Positions 46,951 to 55,871 of a stretch of 64,000 nt of DNA are shown in pieces (the stretch's first letter is position 1; every line of letters begins with the position of its first letter). The position numbers and the translations under genes were made by a program. The stretch is from Mycobacterium interjectum (GTDB lineage Bacteria > Actinomycetota > Actinomycetes > Mycobacteriales > Mycobacteriaceae). A model generated the notes under the pieces. The model searched no databases. It was not told the origin of the DNA and saw nothing but the letters and a program-made list of their open reading frames with translations. The stretch lies in the NCBI GenBank assembly GCA_002102225.1, contig LQPB01000002.1, positions 1 through 64,000 on the forward strand, read 5' to 3'.

Positions 46951-47847
46951 ATGCGCAGTCTCATCGCGTTGCTCGCCGTCGTCGCCTGCCTGGCGGGGTG
47001 TTCGGGCTCCAACCAACCCGCGCGGCCCTACGGCGCGCAGGGCGCGCGGCTCGGCGAATCGCTGGCGCTGCTGGGCTGGAACATGGCGGTGTCGAACCTG
47101 CGCTGGGACGGTGACTACGTGCTGGTCGACGTGGACGCCTCGCCGACGGATCCCAAGGCGCCGCACGCCAAACCCGAGGACATCCGCTTCGGGCTCTACG
47201 GTGCGCTGGCGCATCCGATGGAGGCAACCGGTCTGGGCAGCTGCGACGACGCCATGGCCACCGTGCACGACATCCAGCATGTGCTCTCGACGCCGCCGGA
47301 CCGGCTCACCGGCACGGTTTGCCTTGGGCCGCTGAAGGATCGGAGCCAGGTGCGGGGCGTGTACGGCTATTCGCCGCGCGACCGGATCCCGAACAGCTCG
47401 GCGGCCTACCCGGCCGCGTTTCCGGTCGGACTGCCGCCGACGAACCGCAACGACACCGGCCTGGTCGTCAAGACCGTCAGCCTGTCGGCCTGGCGCGCCG
47501 ACGGCGCACCGGTGACCAAGGCTCAGCTCGGCGACCCGGCCGCGTTCAATGGCAACGGCTTCATGCTGCTGGGACTGGAGGCCGACGCCGTCGCGGACCG
47601 GTATCGCGACGACTCCGCCAAGCGCGGCGGGCCGCTGATGCTGCTCGCCTCGCCAACGCTGCCCGGCCGCGGGTTGAACCCGGCCTGCGCGACGTACGGG
47701 TCGTCGGTGCTGATCCTGCCCGACGCGTCGCTGGATTCGGTGCGCGTCAACGCGTCGCTGTGCACCCAGGGCGAGATCAACGAGGCGCTGCTCTACGCGA
47801 CGGTGGCGGTCGACGGCACGCACGCCGGGGTGTGGACGCAGCGATGA
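46951..47847 (+). CDS. Putative lipoprotein, Rv0381c-like
   Basis: This 298-residue protein starts at ATG 46951. Residues 1-17 form a lipoprotein signal (MRSLIALLAVVACLAGC; lipobox LAGC with C17), so it should be lipid-anchored on the outer face of the membrane. The mature domain has paired cysteines (SCDDA, TVCLGP, PACATYG, SLCTQGE) and no recognised family motif. It lies 12 bases after pyrE and overlaps the methylase by four bases (ATGA). Its function is unknown; position is conserved with H37Rv. Confidence 0.82.
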   Translation: MRSLIALLAVVACLAGCSGSNQPARPYGAQGARLGESLALLGWNMAVSNLRWDGDYVLVDVDASPTDPKAPHAKPEDIRFGLYGALAHPMEATGLGSCDDAMATVHDIQHVLSTPPDRLTGTVCLGPLKDRSQVRGVYGYSPRDRIPNSSAAYPAAFPVGLPPTNRNDTGLVVKTVSLSAWRADGAPVTKAQLGDPAAFNGNGFMLLGLEADAVADRYRDDSAKRGGPLMLLASPTLPGRGLNPACATYGSSVLILPDASLDSVRVNASLCTQGEINEALLYATVAVDGTHAGVWTQR

Positions 47848-48488
47848 GCGGACCCGGGCCCACCGAATGGGGAACGACGCCAGGCGGCGTCGGGCCCTGG
47901 CCGGGCGACCCCCCCGACGACCCGCGCTACGACCCGAACCTGTTGCGCGAGGGCGACACCCGCAACGTCGTCGACGCCTACCGGTACTGGACCCGCGAAG
48001 CGGTCATCGCCGACATCGACCGGCGCCGCCACGCCCTACACGTGGCGATCGAGAACTTCGGCCACGACGCCAACATCGGCTCGGTGGTGCGCACCGCCAA
48101 CGCCTTCGCGGTGCACACCGTGCACATCGTCGGGCGGCGACGCTGGAATCGCCGCGGCGCCATGGTGACCGACCGCTATCAACGGCTGTGCCACCACGAC
48201 AGCACCGCCGAACTGCTGGGCTTCGCCGCGACCGCCGGCCTGACCGTGGTCGCCGTGGACAACGTCCCCGGTGCCCAGCGGCTGGAGGAGACGGCGCTGC
48301 CACGGGACTGCCTGCTGGTGTTCGGCCAGGAGGGCCCCGGCATCACCGACGACATCCGGGCCGGCGCGGCGCTCACGGTGTCGATCGCGCAGTTCGGCTC
48401 CACGCGCAGCATCAACGCCGGGGTGGCCGCCGGGATCGCGATGCACGCCTGGATCCGCCAGCACGCGGACCTGTCGCGCGCCTGGTGA
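47844..48488 (+). CDS. SpoU/TrmH-family RNA 2'-O-methyltransferase (Rv0380c-like)
   Basis: This 214-residue protein starts at ATG 47844. A Pro/Gly-rich head of about 60 residues precedes the SPOUT fold: ENFGHDANIGSVVRTANAFAVHTVHIVGRR (motif 1), LLVFGQEGPGITDDI (motif 2) and GSTRSINAGVAAGIAMHAWI (motif 3), the SAM-binding knot. It methylates a ribose in tRNA or rRNA; a TrmH (tRNA Gm18)-like role is likely but not certain. It is the last gene of the SDR-pyrE series. Confidence 0.92.
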   Translation: MSGPGPTEWGTTPGGVGPWPGDPPDDPRYDPNLLREGDTRNVVDAYRYWTREAVIADIDRRRHALHVAIENFGHDANIGSVVRTANAFAVHTVHIVGRRRWNRRGAMVTDRYQRLCHHDSTAELLGFAATAGLTVVAVDNVPGAQRLEETALPRDCLLVFGQEGPGITDDIRAGAALTVSIAQFGSTRSINAGVAAGIAMHAWIRQHADLSRAW

Positions 48489-48500
48489 GCTTTCCGGCGG

Positions 48501-48929
48501 CTAGCCCAACCGCTCGGCCTCGTCGGCCACCGCCCGCAGCGCGGCCGCCAACTCGCGGGCCTGCTCCGCCTGAAATTCTTCGTCATGGGTGGCCGACAGG
48601 CTGATCCATCGCTCGCACGCGCCGTCGCCGAACTGACGGCCGACCACGCGGATGACGGCCTCACCGACACGCGTTGTGCGGCCGTCGAATTCGCGCCACG
48701 TCCGGTCGCCGTTGGCCTGCCAGCCGTAGACGCGCACGGCGTCGGGCGGGGCGGCGATCTGACCCGACGTGACCTCGCCCGCGTTCGCGGTCGCCAGCTT
48801 GTCGGCCATCGCCCGCAGGGAGGCCGGGTCGTCGCCGGACCGCTCCTGAAGTTCAAACCCCGCGGACTGCTCCGGGGTGAGCCGGTCGGCGACCTCGCGC
48901 CAGCTCGCGGGTTCATCGGGAACCGTCAT
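48501..48929 (-). CDS. Conserved hypothetical protein
   Basis: This 142-residue protein starts at ATG 48929. It is acidic and probably cytosolic. The N-terminus PASWREVADRLTPEQSAGFELQE and the C-terminal helix EFQAEQARELAAALRAVADEAERLG look like an ordered helical protein with a beta middle (VRVYGWQ..GDRTWREFDG). No family is recognised. It converges on the methylase gene with 12 bases between the stops, and codon usage is normal for the genome. Confidence 0.7.
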   Translation of the reverse strand: MTVPDEPASWREVADRLTPEQSAGFELQERSGDDPASLRAMADKLATANAGEVTSGQIAAPPDAVRVYGWQANGDRTWREFDGRTTRVGEAVIRVVGRQFGDGACERWISLSATHDEEFQAEQARELAAALRAVADEAERLG

Positions 48930-48967
48930 GGCTGCCTCTCACCGAGTCGACTGTGAATCCGTGACCT

Positions 48968-49023
48968 CGAGTGTGAACCAGTGGCGAAGCTTGTCGGCGT
49001 GTCGTCGCCCGGGTTTCACACCC
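48968..49023. repeat. Intergenic GTGTGAA/TTCACAC hairpin (copy 2)
   Basis: GTGTGAACC (48971-48979) pairs with GGTTTCACAC (49012-49021) with one bulge; GGCGA and TCGCC inside can extend it. The arms resemble those of the hairpin after clpB. It lies in the 103-base gap between the hypothetical gene and the LysR stop. Confidence 0.55.
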
Positions 49024-49032
49024 AATAAGTCG

Positions 49033-49998
49033 TCAACTCCACAGCGTCACATGCACCTTCGGCCGGAACCGCGTCACGCCGACACCGGAGCCGCGGATCA
49101 TCGCCTGGGTGCACCTCGGGGTGGTGATGAAGCGGACCAGCTCGGACACGGCGGGCTGGCGCACCGAGGGCGCGAGCGTCGCCGCGCCCCACTCGCCGGA
49201 CCGGTCCAGCCCGGGCCCCGACACGTGGGTCAACCGCCCGGCCGCCAGATCCTTCGCGACGGCGAAACCGATGGTCAAGCTGACGCCGCCGACCCGCTGC
49301 ACTTCCTCGAGGGCGGCGGCGTCGCTTTGGAAGATCCGCTGTTGCGACTCCGGAATGGCCAAGCTGCGCAACATGTTTGCGATCTCACCATCGACGCTGC
49401 CCGCCGACGGGCCGAGCATCCACTGCTGCTGGCGCAGCAGCGCCGGCGTCGGAACCCCCACCGCCAGTGGGCTGTTCGGCGCCACGACGGCGATGATCTG
49501 ATATTTGAGGAAGGGCCGCACGAAGATCGTGTCGTCGGGCGCGATCGAACCCTCGCTCACCGGGCCGATCGCGATGTCGACGGCGCGCGAGCAGATCAGG
49601 TCGCGGAACCGGCTGATCGGATGCACGCTCAGCTCCACCGACAGGTCGTTGGCCCGCGACGAGAACAGCTCGATCAGGCCGGGGGCGGCGTGCTCGGCGA
49701 ACGCGGTGGACGCGGCGATCCGCAGCAGCCGGCGCCCGTGGGCGGCCTCGGTGACCTCGATCGCGGTTTGTTGCTGCAGCCCGAGGATTTCGACCGCGCG
49801 GCTGGCCAGGCGCAGCCCACCGGGCGTGAACGCCAGCCCCGCGCCCGTCCTGGTGAACAGGGGGTCGTCGAGCTCCTTGCGCAGGGAGGCCACCAGCATC
49901 GAGATGCCGGCGTCGGAAACACCCAGCTCCGCCGCGGCGGCCCGCACCGAACCCAGGCGGACCACCGCCGAATAGGCCCTAAGTTGAGCCGGAGTCAC
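49033..49998 (-). CDS. LysR-family regulator next to the CO-dehydrogenase-type operon (Rv0377-like)
   Basis: This 321-residue protein starts at GTG 49998. The winged helix is at the very N-terminus (LRAYSAVVRLGSVRAAAAELGVSDAGISMLVASLRKELDDPLF), followed by an effector domain to the end. Only 22 bases separate its start from the divergent xdhC start, so the regulator must bind inside one of the two genes or over both starts. It is the obvious candidate regulator of the molybdenum hydroxylase operon. H37Rv keeps this arrangement (Rv0377 and Rv0376c). Confidence 0.92.
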   Translation of the reverse strand: MTPAQLRAYSAVVRLGSVRAAAAELGVSDAGISMLVASLRKELDDPLFTRTGAGLAFTPGGLRLASRAVEILGLQQQTAIEVTEAAHGRRLLRIAASTAFAEHAAPGLIELFSSRANDLSVELSVHPISRFRDLICSRAVDIAIGPVSEGSIAPDDTIFVRPFLKYQIIAVVAPNSPLAVGVPTPALLRQQQWMLGPSAGSVDGEIANMLRSLAIPESQQRIFQSDAAALEEVQRVGGVSLTIGFAVAKDLAAGRLTHVSGPGLDRSGEWGAATLAPSVRQPAVSELVRFITTPRCTQAMIRGSGVGVTRFRPKVHVTLWS

Positions 49999-50020
49999 GC
50001 CATGAGCCTACTTTGAGAGA

Positions 50021-51190
50021 GTGCGTGACGTGCTTGACCAGCTGGTGTCGATCTGGCGTGCCGGCGACACCGCGGGGCTCGGGACGGTGGTCCGGACCTT
50101 TCGGTCCGCGCCGCGGCCGGCGGGGGCCTCGATGGTGGTGGCGCCCGACGGCACGGTGGCCGGCTCGGTGTCGGGTGGCTGCGTGGAGGGCGCGGTGTAC
50201 GACGCCGCGACCGAGGTGGCGCAGACGGGCACCCCGCGCCTGGAGCGCTACGGCGTCAGCGACGGCGACGCGTTCGCCGTCGGGCTGACGTGCGGCGGGA
50301 TCATCGACGTCTTCGTCGAGCCGATCTCGCGGTCGACGTTCCCCGAGCTCGGCGCCGTCGCCGACGACATCGGCGAGAACCGTCCCGTCGCGATCGCGAC
50401 CGTCATCGGCCACCCGGACGCCCGGTGGGTGGGGCGCCGGGTCGTGGTCCGGCCCGAGGCGGTCGCGGGATCGCTGGGTTCGGCCCGCGCCGACGCGGCG
50501 GTCGCCGACGACGCGCGCGGCCTGCTGGCGGTGGGCCGCAGCGAGGTCCTCAAGTACGGGCCCGACGGGCAGCGACTCGGCGACGGCATGGAGGTCTTCG
50601 TGTCCAGCTTCGCGCCGCGCCCGCGGATGCTGGTGTTCGGTGCCATCGACTTCGCGGCCGCCCTGGCGCAGCAGGGCTCGTTCCTGGGCTACCGGGTCGC
50701 CGTCTGCGACGCCCGCGAGGTCTTCGCCACCCCGGTGCGCTTCCCGACGGCCGAACAAGTCGTCGTCGACTGGCCGCACCGCTACCTCGCCGCCCAGGCG
50801 CAGGCGGGTGCGATCGACGAGAACACGGTGATCTGCGTGCTCACCCACGACCCGAAGTTCGACGTTCCCGTGCTGCAGGTGGCGCTGGGGTTGCCCCGCG
50901 TCGGCTACGTCGGCGCGATGGGATCGCGCCGCACCCACGACGACCGGATGAGCCGGCTGCGTGCCGCGGGGCTGACCGACGCGGAGCTGGACCGGCTGTC
51001 CAGCCCCATCGGGCTGGATCTCGGCGCCCGCACGCCGGAGGAAACCGCGGTGTCGATCGCCGCCGACATCATCGCCAAGCGCTGGGGCGGCGGCGGTCGC
51101 CCGCTGACCGAGACCACCGGCCGCATCCACCACGACGCGTCCGATCCGCAGGTAGAGGGCGAGTTCAGGGATTACTTAACTCGCTATTGA
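50021..51190 (+). CDS. XdhC-family molybdenum cofactor insertion/sulfuration protein
   Basis: This 389-residue protein starts at GTG 50021. It has the XdhC/CoxI N-terminal domain (GSVSGGCVEGAVYDAA, about 47-62; GLTCGGIIDVFVEP, about 88-101) and a C-terminal Rossmann domain (MLVFGAIDFAAALAQQGSFLGYRVAVCDAREVF; GYVGAMGSRRTHDDR). XdhC binds Mo cofactor, protects its sulfurated form and hands it to the large subunit. It is the first gene of the operon, ahead of coxM, consistent with a maturation role. Confidence 0.92.
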   Translation: MRDVLDQLVSIWRAGDTAGLGTVVRTFRSAPRPAGASMVVAPDGTVAGSVSGGCVEGAVYDAATEVAQTGTPRLERYGVSDGDAFAVGLTCGGIIDVFVEPISRSTFPELGAVADDIGENRPVAIATVIGHPDARWVGRRVVVRPEAVAGSLGSARADAAVADDARGLLAVGRSEVLKYGPDGQRLGDGMEVFVSSFAPRPRMLVFGAIDFAAALAQQGSFLGYRVAVCDAREVFATPVRFPTAEQVVVDWPHRYLAAQAQAGAIDENTVICVLTHDPKFDVPVLQVALGLPRVGYVGAMGSRRTHDDRMSRLRAAGLTDAELDRLSSPIGLDLGARTPEETAVSIAADIIAKRWGGGGRPLTETTGRIHHDASDPQVEGEFRDYLTRY

Positions 51191-51221
51191 CGCCCATGTC
51201 AGCGCGGCTGACACTGCTGCA

Positions 51222-52097
51222 ATGCAAGTACCGGGACCCTTCGAATACGAACGTGCAACCAGCGTCGACCACGCCGTCGGGCTGCTGGATCGGCTGGGGG
51301 AGGGTGCGCGGGTGATCGCGGGCGGGCACAGCCTGCTACCGATGATGAAGCTGCGCATCGCCAACCCGGAGTACCTCGTCGACATCAACGATCTGGCGCC
51401 CGAGCTCGGCTACGTGATCACCGATCCGACCCTGGTGCGCATCGGCGCCATGACGCGCCACCGCGAGATCCTGGAGTCCGACACCCTGGCCGCCGTGTGC
51501 CCGATCTTCCGGGACGCCGAGCGGGTGATCGCCGACCCGGTGGTCCGCAACCGCGGCACCCTCGGCGGATCGCTGTGCCAGGCGGATCCGGCCGAGGACC
51601 TGGTGACGGTGTGCAGCGTGCTGGACGCGGTGTGCCTGGCCCGCGGGCCGTCGGGTGAACGCGAAATACCGATCGACGAGTTCGTCGCCGGGCCCTACGA
51701 GACCACCCTGGCGCACAACGAGATCCTGGTCGAGGCCCGAATCCCGGTGCGGCTCAACACCTCCAGCGCCTATGCCAAGGTGGAGCGGCGCGTGGGGGAC
51801 TGGGCGGTGACGGCGGCCGGGGCGGCCATCACGCTGGACGGCGACTCGATCGCCGCCGCCCGCGTGGGCCTGACCGCGGTCAACCCCGATCCGGGCGCGC
51901 TGGCCGAGCTGGCGGCGGCGCTGGTCGGCCGGCCGGCCACCGAGGAGACGTTCGCCGAGGCAGGCCGGCGCGCGGCAGCGGCCTGCGATCCGGCGACCGA
52001 CGTGCGCGGCACCGCGGAGTACAAGCGGCACCTCGCCTCCGAGCTGACCATCCGCACGCTGCGCACCGCGGCGCAGCGGGTGGGCAGAACGGCGTGA
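51222..52097 (+). CDS. coxM: CO-dehydrogenase-type FAD (medium) subunit
   Basis: This 291-residue protein starts at ATG 51222; no good ribosome site is visible. FAD motifs AGGHSLLPMMKLR (about 32-44) and TLGGSLCQADPAEDL (about 110-124) are those of CoxM. It transfers electrons from the 2Fe-2S subunit to the quinone pool. The M-S-L gene order here is the classical form-I CO dehydrogenase order, in contrast to the L-M-S cluster at 26-30 kb. H37Rv Rv0375c is equivalent. Confidence 0.93.
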   Translation: MQVPGPFEYERATSVDHAVGLLDRLGEGARVIAGGHSLLPMMKLRIANPEYLVDINDLAPELGYVITDPTLVRIGAMTRHREILESDTLAAVCPIFRDAERVIADPVVRNRGTLGGSLCQADPAEDLVTVCSVLDAVCLARGPSGEREIPIDEFVAGPYETTLAHNEILVEARIPVRLNTSSAYAKVERRVGDWAVTAAGAAITLDGDSIAAARVGLTAVNPDPGALAELAAALVGRPATEETFAEAGRRAAAACDPATDVRGTAEYKRHLASELTIRTLRTAAQRVGRTA

Positions 52098-52117
52098 GCC
52101 CCGAAAGGAACAAGCTG

Positions 52118-52594
52118 ATGCAGGTGAACATGACCGTCAACGGCGAGCAGGTGACCGCCGAGGTCGAACCCCGGACGCTGCTCGTGCACTTCCTGCGGGA
52201 TCAGTTGCGGCTCACCGGAACCCACTGGGGCTGCGACACCAGCAACTGCGGGACGTGCGTGGTGGACGTGGACGGGGTGCCGGTGAAGTCGTGCACGATG
52301 CTGGCCGTGATGGCGTCGGGCCACAGCGTGCGGACCGTCGAAGGGCTCGCGGTTGACGGCCAGCTCGACCCCGTTCAGGAAGGGTTCATGCGCTGCCACG
52401 GGCTGCAATGCGGCTTCTGCACACCGGGAATGATGATCACCGCCCGCGCCCTGCTGGACCGCGACCCCAATCCCGACGAGGAAACCATCCGGGAGGCGAT
52501 CTCCGGGCAGATCTGCCGCTGCACCGGATACACGACGATCGTGCGTTCCATTCAGTGGGCCGCACAGCACAGCTCGGCACAGGTGACGTCATGA
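52118..52594 (+). CDS. coxS: CO-dehydrogenase-type 2Fe-2S (small) subunit
   Basis: This 158-residue protein is started at ATG 52118, because GAAAGGA lies at the right distance; a GTG at 52094 overlapping coxM is possible but gives an atypical N-terminus. 2Fe-2S ligands are C39, C44, C47 and C59, then C98, C101, C133 and C135. It sits between coxM and coxL and overlaps coxL by four bases (ATGA). Confidence 0.94.
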   Translation: MQVNMTVNGEQVTAEVEPRTLLVHFLRDQLRLTGTHWGCDTSNCGTCVVDVDGVPVKSCTMLAVMASGHSVRTVEGLAVDGQLDPVQEGFMRCHGLQCGFCTPGMMITARALLDRDPNPDEETIREAISGQICRCTGYTTIVRSIQWAAQHSSAQVTS

Positions 52595-54990
52595 CGACCA
52601 TCGAATCCCGCCCACCGTCGCCGGAAGACACGGCGGACAACGACCAAAAGCCGTGCGGCCACGGCCGGATGCTGCGCAAGGAGGATCCCCGGTTCATCCG
52701 TGGCCGCGGCACCTACGTCGACGACGTCGCGCTGCCGGGCATGCTGCACCTGGCGATCCTGCGCTCGCCGTACGCGCACGCGCGGATCGCAAGCATCGAT
52801 GCCACTGCGGCGCAGGCACATCCGAAGGTCAAGGCGGTGGTGACGGGCGCGGACCTGGCCGAGAAGGGCCTGGCCTGGATGCCGACGCTGTCCAACGACG
52901 TGCAGGCCGTGCTGGCCACCGACAAGGTGCGGTTCCAGGGGCAGGAGGTGGCGTTCGTCGTCGCCGAGGACCGGTATTCGGCCCGCGACGCGCTGGAGCT
53001 CATCGACGTCGACTACGACCCGCTGGATCCCGTCGTCGACGTGCGCACGGCGCTCGAATCGTCGGCGCCGGTGATCCGCACCGACCTGGACGGCAAGACC
53101 GACAACCACATCTTCGACTGGGAGACCGGCGACGCCGCCGCCACCGAGGCGGCGTTCGCCCGCGCCGACGTCGTCGTCAAGCAGGAGATCGTGTACCCCC
53201 GCGTGCATCCCGCGCCGATGGAAACCTGTGGCGCGGTGGCCGATTTGGACCCGGTGACCGGCAAGCTGACGCTGTGGACCACCTCGCAGGCCCCGCACGC
53301 GCACCGCACCCTGTACGCGTTGGTCGCCGGCCTGCCCGAACACAAGATCCGAGTGATCTCGCCCGACATCGGCGGCGGGTTCGGGAACAAGGTGCCGATC
53401 TACCCCGGCTACGTGTGCGCGATCGTCGGCTCGCTGCTGCTGGGTAAGCCGGTGAAATGGATGGAGGACCGCAGCGAGAACCTGACATCCACCAGCTTCG
53501 CCCGCGACTACATCATGGTCGGCGAGATCGCCGCCACGACCGACGGCAAGATCCTGGCGATCCGGTCCAACGTGCTGGCCGACCACGGCGCGTTCAACGG
53601 CCAGGCGGCGCCGACGAAATACCCGGCCGGCTTCTTCGGCGTGTTCACCGGCAGCTACGACCTCGAGGCCGCCTACTGCCACATGACCGCCGTGTACACC
53701 AACAAGGCGCCCGGCGGGGTGGCCTACGCGTGCTCGTTCCGGATCACCGAGGCGGTGTACTTCGTCGAGCGGCTGGTGGACTGCCTCGCCTTCGAGCTCA
53801 AGATGGACCCGGCCGAGCTGCGGCTGCGAAACCTGTTGCGTCCCGAGCAATTCCCGTACCAGAGCAAGACCGGCTGGACGTACGACTCGGGTGACTACGA
53901 GGCCACCATGCGCAAGGCCATGGACATGATCGGCTACGACGCGCTGCGCGCCGAACAGAAGGAGCGGCGGGCGCGCGGCGAGCTGATGGGCATCGGCATG
54001 GCGTTCTTCACCGAGGCGGTCGGCGCCGGCCCGCGCAAGGACATGGACATCCTCGGTCTCGGCATGGCCGACGGCTGCGAGCTGCGCGTGCACCCGACCG
54101 GCAAAGCCGTTGTGCGGCTGTCGGTTCAGAGCCAGGGCCAGGGCCACGAGACGACGTTCGCGCAGATCGTCGCCGAGGAGCTGGGCATCCCGCCCGACGA
54201 CATCGAGGTGGTGCACGGCGACACCGATCAGACGCCGTTCGGGCTGGGCACCTACGGCAGCCGGTCCACCCCCGTCTCCGGCGGGGCCGCCGCGCTGGTG
54301 GCCCGCAAGGTGCGCGATAAGGCGAAGATCATCGCCTCGGGCATGCTCGAGGTTTCGGTAGCCGACCTGGAGTGGGAGAAGGGCTCCTTCCACGTCAAGG
54401 GCGACCCGTCGGCGTCGGTGACGATCCAGGACATCGCGATGCGCGCGCACGGCGCCGGCGATCTGCCCGAGGGCATCGAGGGCGGACTGGACGCCGAGGT
54501 CTGCTACAACCCCTCGAATCTCACCTATCCCTACGGCGCCTATTTCTGTGTGGTGGACGTGGATCCGGGCACCGCGGTGGTCAAGGTGCGGCGCTTCCTG
54601 GCCGTCGACGACTGCGGCACGCGGATCAATCCGATGATCATCGAGGGCCAGGTGCACGGCGGCATCGTCGACGGGATCGGGATGGCGTTGATGGAGATGA
54701 TCGCGTTCGACGAAGAGGGCAACTGCCTGGGCGGGTCGCTGATGGACTACCTGATCCCGACCGCCATGGAGGTGCCCCACCTGGAAACCGGTTTCACCGT
54801 GACGCCGTCGCCGCACCACCCGATCGGCGCGAAGGGCATCGGCGAATCGGCCACCGTCGGCTCGCCACCCGCCGTGGTGAACGCGGTGGTGGATGCGTTG
54901 GCGCCGTTCGGGGTTCGGCACGCCGACATGCCGCTGACGCCGTCGCGGGTCTGGGAGGCGATGCAGGGGAGGGCGAGGCCGCCGATTTGA
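52591..54990 (+). CDS. coxL: CO-dehydrogenase large (Mo-Cu-type) subunit, form I signature
   Basis: This 799-residue protein starts at ATG 52591 and has the same length as H37Rv Rv0373c. The active-site loop reads AYACSFR (378-384), matching the form-I motif AYxCSFR; C381 would carry the Cu-S-Mo bridge. Molybdopterin-binding segments (DIGGGFGNKVPIYPGY, GTYGSRSTPVSG) and the catalytic Glu region (GAKGIGESATVGSP) are present. It would oxidise CO to CO2, allowing trace-gas respiration as described for mycobacteria. The x position is Ala rather than the usual Arg, so true CO activity is probable but not certain. Confidence 0.94.
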   Translation: MTTIESRPPSPEDTADNDQKPCGHGRMLRKEDPRFIRGRGTYVDDVALPGMLHLAILRSPYAHARIASIDATAAQAHPKVKAVVTGADLAEKGLAWMPTLSNDVQAVLATDKVRFQGQEVAFVVAEDRYSARDALELIDVDYDPLDPVVDVRTALESSAPVIRTDLDGKTDNHIFDWETGDAAATEAAFARADVVVKQEIVYPRVHPAPMETCGAVADLDPVTGKLTLWTTSQAPHAHRTLYALVAGLPEHKIRVISPDIGGGFGNKVPIYPGYVCAIVGSLLLGKPVKWMEDRSENLTSTSFARDYIMVGEIAATTDGKILAIRSNVLADHGAFNGQAAPTKYPAGFFGVFTGSYDLEAAYCHMTAVYTNKAPGGVAYACSFRITEAVYFVERLVDCLAFELKMDPAELRLRNLLRPEQFPYQSKTGWTYDSGDYEATMRKAMDMIGYDALRAEQKERRARGELMGIGMAFFTEAVGAGPRKDMDILGLGMADGCELRVHPTGKAVVRLSVQSQGQGHETTFAQIVAEELGIPPDDIEVVHGDTDQTPFGLGTYGSRSTPVSGGAAALVARKVRDKAKIIASGMLEVSVADLEWEKGSFHVKGDPSASVTIQDIAMRAHGAGDLPEGIEGGLDAEVCYNPSNLTYPYGAYFCVVDVDPGTAVVKVRRFLAVDDCGTRINPMIIEGQVHGGIVDGIGMALMEMIAFDEEGNCLGGSLMDYLIPTAMEVPHLETGFTVTPSPHHPIGAKGIGESATVGSPPAVVNAVVDALAPFGVRHADMPLTPSRVWEAMQGRARPPI

Positions 54991-55871
54991 GCGCGATCAG
55001 TGAGCGGGCCCAGCAGCTGTTGGCGGCACGGACGCCGTTCGTGCACGCGACCGTGGTGCGCGCCCAGCCGCCCACCTCGTCCTACCCGGGCGACGAGGCA
55101 ATCCTGTTGGCGGACGGCACCATCGAGGGCTTCGTCGGCGGCCAGTGCGCCCAGAACTCCGTCCGCAAGGCGGCCCTGGGCGCCCTGCAGGCCGGCGAAA
55201 GCGTGTTGCTGCGGGTGCTTCCCGACGGCGACGTGCACTTTCCCGAGGCGCCGGGCGCCTGCGTCGTCGTCAACCCGTGCCTGTCCGGCGGATCGTTGGA
55301 GATCTTCTTGACCCCGCAACTGCCGGCGCCGCTGATCGAGGTCCACGGTGCCACCCCGATCGCCGAGGCGCTGGCCCAGCTGTGTGGGGTGCTCGGCTAC
55401 GACGTCCGCTGCGGCGCCGACGCCGGCTCCGGGGGAAGCGCCACGGCGGTGGTGATTGCCAGCCATGGTGGGCCGGAGGCCGAAATGATCCGTGCCGCAC
55501 TGGATCACGGCGTCGGTTACGTCGGCCTGGTGGCCAGCAAGGTCCGCGGCGCGGCCATCCTCGGTCAACTCGACCTGTCCGACGCCGAGCGGGCCCGGGT
55601 GCACACCCCGGTCGGGCTCGCCATCGGGGCCAAGACCCCCGCGGAGATCGCGGTCGCCATCGCCGCCGAGTTGGTCGCCGGCATCCGCGACGGCGACCTG
55701 TGTCGCACCGTAGCACCGCAACCCCCCGCCGCCGGGGCGGTCGATCCGGTGTGCGGCATGACGGTGACCATCGGCTCCGGCACCGAGCACCTGCGGGTGG
55801 CCGGCGCGGATTACTGGTTCTGCGGCCCCGGCTGCCGCGCGGCGTTCGTCGCCCGGAAAGCGGGCGGATGA
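54987..55871 (+). CDS. XdhC/CoxI-like protein fused to a C-terminal YHS metal-binding domain
   Basis: This 294-residue protein appears to start at TTG 54987, overlapping the coxL stop (TTGA) after a GGGAGGGCGAGG site. The N-terminal domain resembles CoxI/XdhC (TVVRAQPPTSSYPGDEAILLADGTIEGFVGGQCAQNSV), with a Rossmann-like end (GYVGLVASKVRGAAIL). Residues about 250-294 are a YHS domain (DPVCGMTV...ADYWFCGPGCRAAF) with metal-binding cysteines. In CO dehydrogenase systems, accessory proteins insert copper and sulfur; a fused YHS domain could deliver or sense copper. H37Rv Rv0372c is equivalent in position, though I recall it as shorter. Confidence 0.87.
   Translation: MSAISERAQQLLAARTPFVHATVVRAQPPTSSYPGDEAILLADGTIEGFVGGQCAQNSVRKAALGALQAGESVLLRVLPDGDVHFPEAPGACVVVNPCLSGGSLEIFLTPQLPAPLIEVHGATPIAEALAQLCGVLGYDVRCGADAGSGGSATAVVIASHGGPEAEMIRAALDHGVGYVGLVASKVRGAAILGQLDLSDAERARVHTPVGLAIGAKTPAEIAVAIAAELVAGIRDGDLCRTVAPQPPAAGAVDPVCGMTVTIGSGTEHLRVAGADYWFCGPGCRAAFVARKAGG

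Noticed and set aside
52094..52117. GTG start of coxS overlapping the coxM stop
   Set aside because: The ATG at 52118 has a GAAAGGA site at the right distance and gives the family-typical N-terminus; the GTG remains a possible alternative.
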